Source: an uncultured Collinsella sp.
GTDB lineage: Bacteria > Actinomycetota > Coriobacteriia > Coriobacteriales > Coriobacteriaceae
NCBI GenBank assembly: GCA_900545555.1
Contig: UQZI01000011.1
Coordinates: forward strand, 1-39,644
Direction of reading: 5' to 3'
DNA length: 39,644 nt
Below, piece by piece: positions 1-6,296 of the stretch. Numbering within the stretch: position 1 is the first letter of the stretch; every line of letters begins with the position of its first letter. Made by a program: the position numbers and the translations under genes. Below the pieces are notes generated by a model. It made no database searches. It worked only from the letters and a program-made list of their open reading frames with translations, and had not been told where the DNA came from.

Positions 1-24
1 CCCGGCCAGGTCCGACGAGCAACG

Positions 25-852
25 TTAACGTGCCGCCAGGATAGCGTCGATGAGCGTCAGTACGCCCCCGTCGTTGTTGCTCGGAATGCGCCATTTAGCA
101 TGTGCGTTCATATGCTCCTCGGCGTTGTCCACGATAAAGCTGTGACCGACGCGCTCAAGCATGGGGATGTCGTTGTAGGTATCGCCCACGGCTGCGGCGT
201 CTGCAATATCGATGCCGAGCTGCTCGCACAGATGCGCCACGCCCGAGCCCTTGTCGACGCCCAGGTTCATAAAGTCGATCCACTCGCGGCCCGCATTGGT
301 AACGTAGAGCTGGTCCGAGAACGCGGGGTTATAGTCCTCGCGAAATGCGGGCTCGGCATCGTAGGCGGGGAAGAAGATCGAGATCTTGTTGGACTCGATG
401 TCAAGGCCCTCAAAGGTATCGACGTAGTTAATGGCAGAATAGTATACGCTGATCTCGTCATGGTACTTGTGGTCGCGCGCCAAAACGTAAGCATCGTCAT
501 AGCAGCACAGGACGGGAACGGCGCGCGGATCCTGCGCGGCATGCGCCAGGACCTTGTGATAGAGCGCAGTATCGATATTGCTCTTATAGATATAGTTGCC
601 ACGGTAGATAACGCAGGCTCCGTTATCGGGGCAAAAAGCGATGCGGCTCTTGATGTCCTCGAACATCTCCTCGAGCTTGGGAGCGGGGCGTCCGCTGGCG
701 GGACAGAACACGATGCCAGCCTCGGCGAGCTTGTCCAGGCGCTCATCGAGGCCCTGGGGCAGTACGCGCTCGTCGGTCAGCAATGTCTTGTCCATATCGA
801 CGGCGAGAAGCTTAATGTTGCCGATAGCGGCGTCCGATTCAAAAGTTTGCAT
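25..852 (-). CDS. Cof-type HAD-superfamily hydrolase
   Basis: A 275-residue cytoplasmic phosphatase of the haloacid dehalogenase superfamily, Cof/YidA-like subgroup, which usually dephosphorylates small phosphorylated metabolites. Motif I DMDKT is at residues 19-23 (nucleophile D19, acid D21), the serine/threonine motif region is around ASGRP (about 52-56), and the Mg-binding motif GDTYND is at 223-228. The cap domain between them is of the large C2 type. The start ATG (850-852) is preceded by a weak GGAAGG; a shorter start would remove motif I, so this start is kept. It is divergent from argG and monocistronic as far as can be seen. The substrate cannot be told from sequence. Confidence 0.9.
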   Translation of the reverse strand: MQTFESDAAIGNIKLLAVDMDKTLLTDERVLPQGLDERLDKLAEAGIVFCPASGRPAPKLEEMFEDIKSRIAFCPDNGACVIYRGNYIYKSNIDTALYHKVLAHAAQDPRAVPVLCCYDDAYVLARDHKYHDEISVYYSAINYVDTFEGLDIESNKISIFFPAYDAEPAFREDYNPAFSDQLYVTNAGREWIDFMNLGVDKGSGVAHLCEQLGIDIADAAAVGDTYNDIPMLERVGHSFIVDNAEEHMNAHAKWRIPSNNDGGVLTLIDAILAAR

Positions 853-941
853 AAAACGCGCCTTCCCGTTTCTAATTTGTTTCGGGCGGAATAACCCTCC
901 AGTTGGTAATCGGGCGTATTTTCGCAGGATTGGCGCGTATT

Positions 942-955
942 TGCATCACGATTCA
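942..955. promoter_or_regulatory. Possible ArgR-type ARG box
   Basis: The sequence TGCATCACGATTCA matches the ARG-box pattern TGAAT-N4-ATTCA with one mismatch and lies about 42 bases upstream of the likely argG leader promoter. A single weak match; no ArgR gene is in the window, so this is only a candidate. Confidence 0.2.
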
Positions 956-996
956 CAAAGTAATGAAAAAACTTTTCAGAAATTTGAATTTGTCGC

Positions 997-1024
997 TTGT
1001 ACAGCAGGCACTTTAGCGTAATAT
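997..1024 (+). promoter_or_regulatory. Probable promoter of the argG leader transcript
   Basis: TTGTAC (997-1002), a 16-base spacer and TAATAT (1019-1024) make a good sigma-70-type promoter. Transcription would start near 1031, giving argG an untranslated leader of nearly 380 bases that contains the small arginine-rich ORF and hairpins described below. Confidence 0.5.
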
Positions 1025-1127
1025 AGCGACCATCGAAAACGGAGACGGAAAAACAACCGCTTACCGAGGAAAAGGTACCGTTTACGATATTAGAATTGCG
1101 CCCGGCGATAGGTGAAAGGAGAGGCAG

Positions 1128-1202
1128 ATGCAGTTCGTAAAGATTATCACTACTGCAGACAATGCCATCCGACGCCAGCGCGCAATTTCCCGACGACGAT
1201 AA
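1128..1202 (+). CDS. Putative arginine-rich leader peptide of argG
   Basis: A 24-residue ORF with a strong Shine-Dalgarno (AAAGGAGAGG, 1115-1124, about 6 bases before the ATG). It holds six arginine codons, all in the last ten residues (ending RRQRAISRRR), and finishes with three CGA codons in a row directly before TAA. Four of the six are CGA, whereas every arginine codon I read in argG is CGC or CGT, so CGA looks rare here. Together with the hairpins immediately downstream and argG next in line, this has the layout of a leader peptide whose translation senses charged tRNA-Arg. The peptide itself is probably not functional after synthesis. The ORF and its signals are seen directly; the attenuation role is inference. 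Confidence 0.6.
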   Translation: MQFVKIITTADNAIRRQRAISRRR

Positions 1203-1274
1203 CAATCGTCTCTGTCCGCATGGGGCTAAATGCCCCAACAGAGTCATTTTGAGGTCGTTGGGTTTTAGCACGAC
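1195..1274 (+). promoter_or_regulatory. Candidate transcription attenuator before argG
   Basis: Three hairpins follow one another. The first is GACGAT-AACA-ATCGTC (1195-1210), covering the last arginine codons and the stop of the leader ORF. The second is CTCTGT (1210-1215) with ACAGAG (1238-1243), enclosing TGGGGC-TAAAT-GCCCCA (1221-1237) and followed by CATTTT. The third is GTCGT (1254-1258) with ACGAC (1270-1274). The first and second share base 1210, and the CGACGA run could also pair with the GTCGT of the third. A ribosome stalled on the CGA codons would melt the first hairpin. Which fold terminates and which antiterminates cannot be decided by eye. Confidence 0.45.
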
Positions 1275-1407
1275 ATTGCTGCATGTTTCTAGGGCATGTA
1301 TGTGCTGATTTTTGCTATTTAACCTGATATTGCACGGTTTTTGACCTCGAAATGACTTGCAACTGACCGATGTTCTAACTAGCTACCAAGGGCGAAAGGA
1401 AACAGCC

Positions 1408-2634
1408 ATGAGCAAGGAAAAAGTCGTTCTCGCATATTCCGGTGGTCTTGATACATCCGTATGTGTCAAGTGGCTTCAGGACGAGAAGAATCTTGATGTC
1501 GTTTGCGTCTGCGGTAACGTGGGCCAGGAGGAGACCGGCCTGGATGCCAAGAAGCAGAAGGCGCTCGACCTGGGCGTTCTGGATTGTCAGGTGCTCGACT
1601 TGCGCGACGAGTTCTCCGATGAGTTCCTGACCAAGGCCATCGCGGCCAACTCCATGTACGAGAACAAGTACCCGCTGCTCTCCGCCCTGTCCCGCCCGCT
1701 GCTCGCCAAGAAGCTCGTCGAGGTTTCTCACGAGTTTGGCGCGACCTACGTCGCCCACGGCTGCACCGGCAAAGGTAACGACCAGGTCCGTTTTGAGGCT
1801 GCCGTCAAGGCGCTCGACCCCGAGCTCAAGGTTATCGCCCCGGTTCGCGAGTGGGATCTGAAGTGCCGTCCGGACGAGGTCGCCTACGCCCACGCCCACA
1901 ACGTGCCGGTTCCCGAGGGCGCCAACGACAACCCCTACTCCATCGACGACAACCTGTGGGGTCGCGCCATTGAGTGCGGTCACCTGGAGGATCCCTGGAA
2001 CGAGCCGCTCGACGACGCCTGGGTTATGACCAAGAACCCCGAGGATACGCCCGACGCCCCGACCTACACCGAGATTGAGTTTGAGGCGGGCAAGCCCGTC
2101 GCCGTCGACGGCAAGAAGATGAAGCTCTCCGAGATCGTCATCGTCCTTAACAAGATTTCCGGCGACAATGGCTTTGGTCGCCTGGACCTGGTCGAGGATC
2201 GTCTGGTGGGCCTCAAGAGCCGCGAGTGCTATGAGGTCCCCGGCGCCCTGACGCTTATCACCGCCCACAAGGCGCTCGAGGACATTTGCGTTGAGGGCGA
2301 CCTGCTCAAGGAGAAGATTAAGCTTGAGCAGGATTGGGCCACCGCCGTGTATAACGGCCAGTGGTACAGCCCGCTCAAAAACGCGCTCGATGCCTTTATG
2401 GCCGACACCCAGAAGTTCGTGACCGGCACCGTCCGTCTGAAGTTCTTTAAGGGCAACTGCCATGTCGTCGGCCGCAAGAGCCCCTTCAGCCTCTACGATT
2501 ACGGCCTGGCCACCTACGACCGCGACACCACGTTTGATGAGAAGGCCAGCGCCGGCTTTATCGAGATCGATACGCTGTCGCTCAAGACGTGGGCTAAGGT
2601 CCAGGGTCCCAGCTCCGCTGCAGCCCAGGCCTAA
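1408..2634 (+). CDS. argG: Argininosuccinate synthase
   Basis: Joins citrulline and aspartate with ATP to make argininosuccinate, the seventh step of arginine synthesis, in the cytoplasm. The 408-residue product has the usual bacterial length. Its N-terminus reads KVVLAYSGGLDTS, the PP-loop ATP-binding motif typical of ArgG, and the substrate-binding segments (AHGCTGKGNDQVRFE, ENKYPLLSALSRPL) are intact. The ATG at 1408 is chosen over upstream starts because GAAAGGA lies just before it and the PP-loop then begins within ten residues. An arginine-rich leader ORF lies 205 bases upstream and a strong terminator follows the gene, so argH further down may be partly uncoupled from it. Confidence 0.98.
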   Translation: MSKEKVVLAYSGGLDTSVCVKWLQDEKNLDVVCVCGNVGQEETGLDAKKQKALDLGVLDCQVLDLRDEFSDEFLTKAIAANSMYENKYPLLSALSRPLLAKKLVEVSHEFGATYVAHGCTGKGNDQVRFEAAVKALDPELKVIAPVREWDLKCRPDEVAYAHAHNVPVPEGANDNPYSIDDNLWGRAIECGHLEDPWNEPLDDAWVMTKNPEDTPDAPTYTEIEFEAGKPVAVDGKKMKLSEIVIVLNKISGDNGFGRLDLVEDRLVGLKSRECYEVPGALTLITAHKALEDICVEGDLLKEKIKLEQDWATAVYNGQWYSPLKNALDAFMADTQKFVTGTVRLKFFKGNCHVVGRKSPFSLYDYGLATYDRDTTFDEKASAGFIEIDTLSLKTWAKVQGPSSAAAQA

Positions 2635-2787
2635 GGCTTCTCTTCCTTGGTATCCGCGCGGCCCATCCGCGTGATACATAACGGGCGCACGGGGTCCCTA
2701 CCTTTCGTTATGCTTGCTGACACTTCTTAACATCGGTGGCCCCTACGTTCCGCCCGCATATATGATGCCGCATCTGCGGCTGAGTCC

Positions 2788-2822
2788 GAGCCCCGCCGGG
2801 GTTGTCCGGCGGGGCTCTTTCT
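2788..2822 (+). terminator. Intrinsic terminator after argG
   Basis: A 12-base GC-rich stem, GAGCCCCGCCGG with CCGGCGGGGCTC, is followed by TTTCTAT. A smaller hairpin (GCCGC-ATCT-GCGGC, about 2767-2780) sits just upstream. Confidence 0.9.
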
Positions 2823-2869
2823 ATCAATTTGGCGGCTCTGCGCCTATATATATCTGAGGAGTACCTACT

Positions 2870-3040
2870 ATGTTTGACGCTATTGCACACTCTTTGCTTT
2901 CTCTTGCCCCCGAGCTCGATACCGCCAAGGTGGAGGAGGTCCCCATGAGCCTGAAGGCCTGGATTGACGCCTCGCAGGGTAACCTCAGGAGGGAATCCAT
3001 GGGTGCCAAGTGCATGGTGCGTCACTTCTTCGCTATTTAG
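2870..3040 (+). CDS. Small hypothetical protein between argG and argH
   Basis: A 56-residue ORF starting with ATG at 2870 behind TGAGGAGT (about 8 bases of spacing) and ending TAG at 3038. It begins MFDAIAHSLLSLAPELD, is not strongly hydrophobic, and ends with a basic stretch containing two cysteine-free arginine pairs and one cysteine near GAKCMVRHF. I do not recognise a family. The ribosome binding site and GC-rich third positions support translation. It sits after the argG terminator and 119 bases before argH, so it could be an independent small protein, a leader for argH, or a decayed gene remnant. Confidence 0.5.
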   Translation: MFDAIAHSLLSLAPELDTAKVEEVPMSLKAWIDASQGNLRRESMGAKCMVRHFFAI

Positions 3041-3083
3041 CTTGTCAGCCTCGCGTGCGGCGAGGGATGTGCAAAACTAGCAG

Positions 3084-3099
3084 TTGATAAATCGTTTTA
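3084..3099. repeat. 16-bp direct repeat upstream of argH (copy 1)
   Basis: TTGATAAATCGTTTTA occurs here, 60 bases before the argH start, and again exactly at 4620-4635 just after argH. The inner TAAATCGTTTTA is a near-palindrome with a central CG. Confidence 0.7.
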
Positions 3100-3158
3100 A
3101 CGACATGGCGCATTGCATTGGGCGCTTGGTTTGGTATTTGAGGAAAGGGGACGGTTCC

Positions 3159-4589
3159 ATGGCTCTTTGGGGCGGTCGTTTTGAGGCGGGCGTGGCCGAG
3201 GTCACGCAGGAGTTTGGCGCGTCGTTGCCGGTCGACAAGCATCTCTACAAGCAGGATATTGCCGGCTCCAAGGCACACGCCAAGATGCTCGCCGCTCAGG
3301 GCATCATTAGTGCCGAGGACGAGCAGGCGATTGCCGAGGGCCTGACCGGAATCGAGCAGGATATCGATGCCGGCAACTTCGCTTTCGATATCAACGACGA
3401 GGACATCCATATGTCTATCGAGAGCGAGCTGACGCGTCGCATCGGCGAGGCTGGCAAGCGCTTGCATACCGGACGTTCGCGCAACGACCAGGTGGCGACC
3501 GACACGCGCCTGGGCGTCAAGGCACTGGCCAAGGAGCTCATGGAGGCCAATCTTGAACTGCGCCATGTGCTGGTGGATGCGGCTAAGAAGTACGACAAGG
3601 TGATTCTGCCGGGCTACACGCATATGCAGCACGCTCAGCCCGTGCTGCTCTCGCATCATCTGCTGGCGTATTCCTGGATGTTCGCGCGCGATTTTACGCG
3701 TCTGAAGGCCGCCTTCGATGCCGCTGATAATTGCCCGTTGGGCGCCGCCGCACTCGCCGGCACGAGCTATCCGCTCGATCGCCAGATGACGGCTGCCGAG
3801 CTTGGCTTTGCGGGCGTGATTCCTAACTCGCTCGACGCTGTTTCCGACCGTGATTTCCTGCTCGATTTGCATTACGCCGGCTCCGTCATGGCCATGCACC
3901 TGTCGCGTCTTTCCGAGGAGATCGTGCTGTGGTCGAGCTCCGAATTTGGCTTTATCACGCTTTCCGACTCGTACTCCACCGGCTCGTCCATCATGCCGCA
4001 GAAGAAGAATCCCGACTTTGCCGAGCTTATCCGCGGTAAGAGCGGTCGCGTGTACGGCAACCTGGTGCAGCTGCTGGTAACCATGAAGGGCCTGCCGCTT
4101 GCTTATAACAAGGACTTGCAGGAGGACAAGGAGGGCGCGCTCGATACCGCTCACACACTCATGCAGTGCCTGTCGGTTATGGCCGGTATGATTTCGACTT
4201 GGGCCGTCAACGAGGATGCCATGGCGCGCGAGTGCGGCGTGGGGCACCTTGCCGCTACCGATGTTGCCGATTACCTGGCCAAGCGTGGCCTGCCGTTCCG
4301 CGAGGCACATGCCGTGGTGGGACATCTGGTTCTGATGTGTGAGAAGCGCGGCTGCAATCTTGAGGACCTGCCGTTTGAGGTGTTCCAGGAGGCAAGCCCG
4401 CTCTTTGAACGCGATATTACCGAGGCGCTCGATATCCCGTCGATTGTCGCCGCGCGCACGACCGAGGGCGGTACCGATCCTGCCGCCGTTGCCCTCCAGC
4501 TGGAGCGTGCCGAGGCACAGCTCGTGGCCGACGAAGGCGTGTTTGGATCGCTAACCAAGGTTGTCGAGATGGGTCACGGGGCAAAGTAG
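3159..4589 (+). CDS. argH: Argininosuccinate lyase
   Basis: Cleaves argininosuccinate to arginine and fumarate, the last step of arginine synthesis. The 476-residue product has the normal length and the fumarase/aspartase-superfamily signature GSSIMPQKKNPD with its catalytic serine loop, plus the N-terminal MALWGGRFEAG and the HTGRSRNDQVATD segment typical of ArgH. The ATG at 3159 follows GAGGAAAGGGGAC; upstream in-frame starts would add residues not seen in the family. argG is upstream, separated by a terminator and a small ORF, so argH probably has its own promoter or relies on readthrough. The gene is flanked on both sides by the same 16-base sequence. Confidence 0.98.
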   Translation: MALWGGRFEAGVAEVTQEFGASLPVDKHLYKQDIAGSKAHAKMLAAQGIISAEDEQAIAEGLTGIEQDIDAGNFAFDINDEDIHMSIESELTRRIGEAGKRLHTGRSRNDQVATDTRLGVKALAKELMEANLELRHVLVDAAKKYDKVILPGYTHMQHAQPVLLSHHLLAYSWMFARDFTRLKAAFDAADNCPLGAAALAGTSYPLDRQMTAAELGFAGVIPNSLDAVSDRDFLLDLHYAGSVMAMHLSRLSEEIVLWSSSEFGFITLSDSYSTGSSIMPQKKNPDFAELIRGKSGRVYGNLVQLLVTMKGLPLAYNKDLQEDKEGALDTAHTLMQCLSVMAGMISTWAVNEDAMARECGVGHLAATDVADYLAKRGLPFREAHAVVGHLVLMCEKRGCNLEDLPFEVFQEASPLFERDITEALDIPSIVAARTTEGGTDPAAVALQLERAEAQLVADEGVFGSLTKVVEMGHGAK

Positions 4590-4619
4590 AGGTTTGGCTG
4601 AAGACGTATTGTCCATTTA

Positions 4620-4635
4620 TTGATAAATCGTTTTA
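4620..4635. repeat. 16-bp direct repeat downstream of argH (copy 2)
   Basis: Exact second copy of TTGATAAATCGTTTTA, 30 bases after the argH stop and just before its terminator. Confidence 0.7.
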
Positions 4636-4642
4636 GCTTTAC

Positions 4643-4675
4643 GGGCGTCTGCTGATGCGGGCGCCCCTATTTTGC
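4643..4675 (+). terminator. Probable terminator of argH
   Basis: GGGCGTCTGC and GCGGGCGCCC form a 10-base stem with two G-U pairs and a TGAT loop, followed by CTATTTTG. Confidence 0.65.
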
Positions 4676-4881
4676 TGCTATGGGGGAGGGGCTTGTCGAG
4701 AACTTCTGTAGGACCTTTGGGCAGGTTGTGAAGGGGGTACGTTCGCGGGTGGCAACCGACCGCCCGCTCTGTTCCATGTGGTTGATGAGCGGTCGGATGG
4801 TACTCTAATCGGGCTTCGAAACAGAAGTGACACATATGGAGCGCTTTAATAAATAATAACGCTTCAATAAACGGCTTTTTG
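4676..4881. other. Intergenic stretch before ndk
   Basis: No convincing gene was found between the argH terminator and the ndk promoter. The segment contains an imperfect inverted pair of CCGACCGC (about 4767) and GAGCGGTCGG (about 4788) and becomes AT-rich from about 4845. Open frames here lack ribosome binding sites. Confidence 0.5.
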
Positions 4882-4910
4882 TTTAACTGCAGCTAGAACT
4901 CTGTTACGAT
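4882..4910 (+). promoter_or_regulatory. Probable ndk promoter
   Basis: TTTAAC (4882-4887), a 17-base spacer and TACGAT (4905-4910) lie 64 bases before the ndk start. Confidence 0.5.
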
Positions 4911-4973
4911 GCAGTCCAGGCGGGTGCCGGAATGGGACTTGGGCACGCGCGAACCTACTTGAAAGGCTACCTT

Positions 4974-5378
4974 ATGGCTATCGAGAAGACCTTCATCATG
5001 ATTAAGCCCGACGCCGTGCGCGATCGCAAGATCGGCGAGATCGTTGCTCGCATTGAGCGCAGCGGCCTTGTTATCGAGCGCATGGAGATGACCACGCTCG
5101 AGCGCGCTACCGTCGAGGAGCACTACGCCCATCTGGCCGACAAGCCCTTCTTTGGCGGTCTCTGCGACTTTATGACGAGCGGTCCGGTCGTCAAGATGGT
5201 CGTTTCCGGCCTCTCCGCTGTCTCCAAGATGCGCACCCTTATGGGCGCCACCAACCCGCTTGATGCTGCCCCCGGCACCATTCGCGGCGACTTTGCTGTC
5301 GATGTCAACGCCAACGTGATCCACGGCTCCGACTGCCTGGAGAACGCCGAGATCGAGATCAAGCGCTTTTTTGGCTAA
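4974..5378 (+). CDS. ndk: Nucleoside diphosphate kinase
   Basis: Transfers the gamma phosphate of ATP to nucleoside diphosphates through a phosphohistidine, balancing NTP and dNTP pools. The 134-residue product matches the bacterial family length. It shows KTFIMIKPDAV at the N-terminus, the substrate-binding RTLMGATNP segment and the active-site NVIHGSDC with the catalytic histidine at about residue 115. The ATG at 4974 follows GAAAGG with suitable spacing, while an upstream in-frame start would add 14 residues absent from the family. It is monocistronic, with its own promoter and terminator. Confidence 0.98.
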   Translation: MAIEKTFIMIKPDAVRDRKIGEIVARIERSGLVIERMEMTTLERATVEEHYAHLADKPFFGGLCDFMTSGPVVKMVVSGLSAVSKMRTLMGATNPLDAAPGTIRGDFAVDVNANVIHGSDCLENAEIEIKRFFG

Positions 5379-5416
5379 ACCAGCTTTGACTCCTTAAAGC
5401 TGTTAGCGTGTGGCTT

Positions 5417-5452
5417 GGGCGCCGCGGAACTTCATCCGCGGCGCCCTTTTTA
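5417..5452 (+). terminator. Intrinsic terminator of ndk
   Basis: GGGCGCCGCGGA pairs perfectly with TCCGCGGCGCCC, followed by TTTTTATT. Confidence 0.92.
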
Positions 5453-5493
5453 TTCCAGTAGACTTTTGGTAAACCCCCACAAATCTACTAAAG

Positions 5494-5528
5494 AGCCCCC
5501 GTCCGGATGTTTCTTCCGGGCGGGGGCT
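5494..5528 (-). terminator. Terminator-like hairpin after rpiB
   Basis: AGCCCCCGTCCGG and CCGGGCGGGGGCT form a 13-base stem with one wobble, 31 bases beyond the rpiB stop. The downstream T-run on the minus strand is short (CTTTAG), so efficiency is uncertain. Confidence 0.6.
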
Positions 5529-5558
5529 GGCGTTAGCGTCGTTTGGCTTTGTGAATCT

Positions 5559-6026
5559 TTAGGCCTCGTCGACGATCTTAAGGCCGCGCGTGTGGTCGAT
5601 CTCGTTGAGGAGGTTAACGCGACGCTCGTGACGGCCGCCCTCAAACTCGGCGTCGAGCCACTCGTCGACGATCATCTTGGCGAGCTCGGAGCCAACGACG
5701 CGGGCGCCAAAGGCGAGCACGTTGGTGTTGTTGTGCATGCGCGAGAGCTTGGCGCTGAAGGGCTCGGAGCACACGACGGCGCGTACGCCCTCGACCTTGT
5801 TGGCAGCCAGGCTGATCCCGACGCCGGTGCCGCAGATCAGGATACCCAGGTCAACGTCGCCGTTGGCAACGGCCTTGCCCACTTTGTAACCGGCGATGGG
5901 GTAGTCGAAGCTCTCGGAGGTGTCGGTGCCAAAGTTCACGACCTCGCAGCCGCGTTCCTTCAGGTGCTCGGAAATGATGTTCTTGAGCTCGACGGCGGCG
6001 TGGTCGTTACCGATACCGATCTTCAT
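5559..6026 (-). CDS. rpiB: Ribose-5-phosphate isomerase B
   Basis: Interconverts ribose 5-phosphate and ribulose 5-phosphate in the non-oxidative pentose phosphate pathway; some RpiB/LacAB relatives act on other sugar phosphates. The 155-residue product starts MKIGIGNDHAAVELK, with the conserved aspartate-histidine pair, and has the catalytic-cysteine segment GILICGTGVGISLAANK and the HNNTNVLAFGAR motif. The ATG at 6024-6026 is chosen because GAGGAACC precedes it and the family begins there; the longer frame to 6254 has no ribosome site. It is transcribed divergently from the cysteine desulfidase gene. A palindrome with a central CG lies between them and could be an operator. Confidence 0.95.
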   Translation of the reverse strand: MKIGIGNDHAAVELKNIISEHLKERGCEVVNFGTDTSESFDYPIAGYKVGKAVANGDVDLGILICGTGVGISLAANKVEGVRAVVCSEPFSAKLSRMHNNTNVLAFGARVVGSELAKMIVDEWLDAEFEGGRHERRVNLLNEIDHTRGLKIVDEA

Positions 6027-6108
6027 GGATGGTTCCTCTCTGGTCTGTGCGGCGCAAATGCTAAAGGTGTTTACCGCGTTCGACTGCATGATAGCGCGAC
6101 TTTTGCGT

Positions 6109-6124
6109 AAACGCTCGAGCGTTT
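6109..6124. promoter_or_regulatory. 16-bp perfect palindrome, possible LacI-family operator
   Basis: AAACGCTCGAGCGTTT is a perfect palindrome with the central CG typical of LacI-family operators. It lies 83 bases upstream of the rpiB start and 173 before the cyuA-like gene, and a half-similar CAAACGCTTTAGC follows at about 6131. Alternatively, because it is followed by TTT on the plus strand, it could act as a small terminator hairpin. Confidence 0.35.
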
Positions 6125-6202
6125 TTTGGTCAAACGCTTTAGCAGGCAACAAGACCGGCCTCTCATGAATAATGCCGCCAATTTGTGCTTGAGCGCCGTC
6201 CG

Positions 6203-6225
6203 CCGGAACCGTGGTTGCGGTTTTT
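6203..6225 (+). terminator. Terminator-like hairpin in the leader of the cysteine desulfidase gene
   Basis: CCGGAAC-CGTG-GTTGCGG forms a short stem with one G-G mismatch, directly followed by five T. It stands 72 bases before the start codon with no gene ending upstream on this strand, so it would act on the cyuA-like leader transcript if real. Confidence 0.35.
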
Positions 6226-6296
6226 GATGCATTGTTATCAAATAAAGGAGCCAACTTTTTTGAGAGTCCAGCCCGTTATGCAAGCAGGAGATACCT

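Noticed and set aside
1375..2679. 434-codon open frame antisense to argG
   Set aside because: A codon-bias shadow of a high-GC gene; no ribosome site and no recognisable motif.
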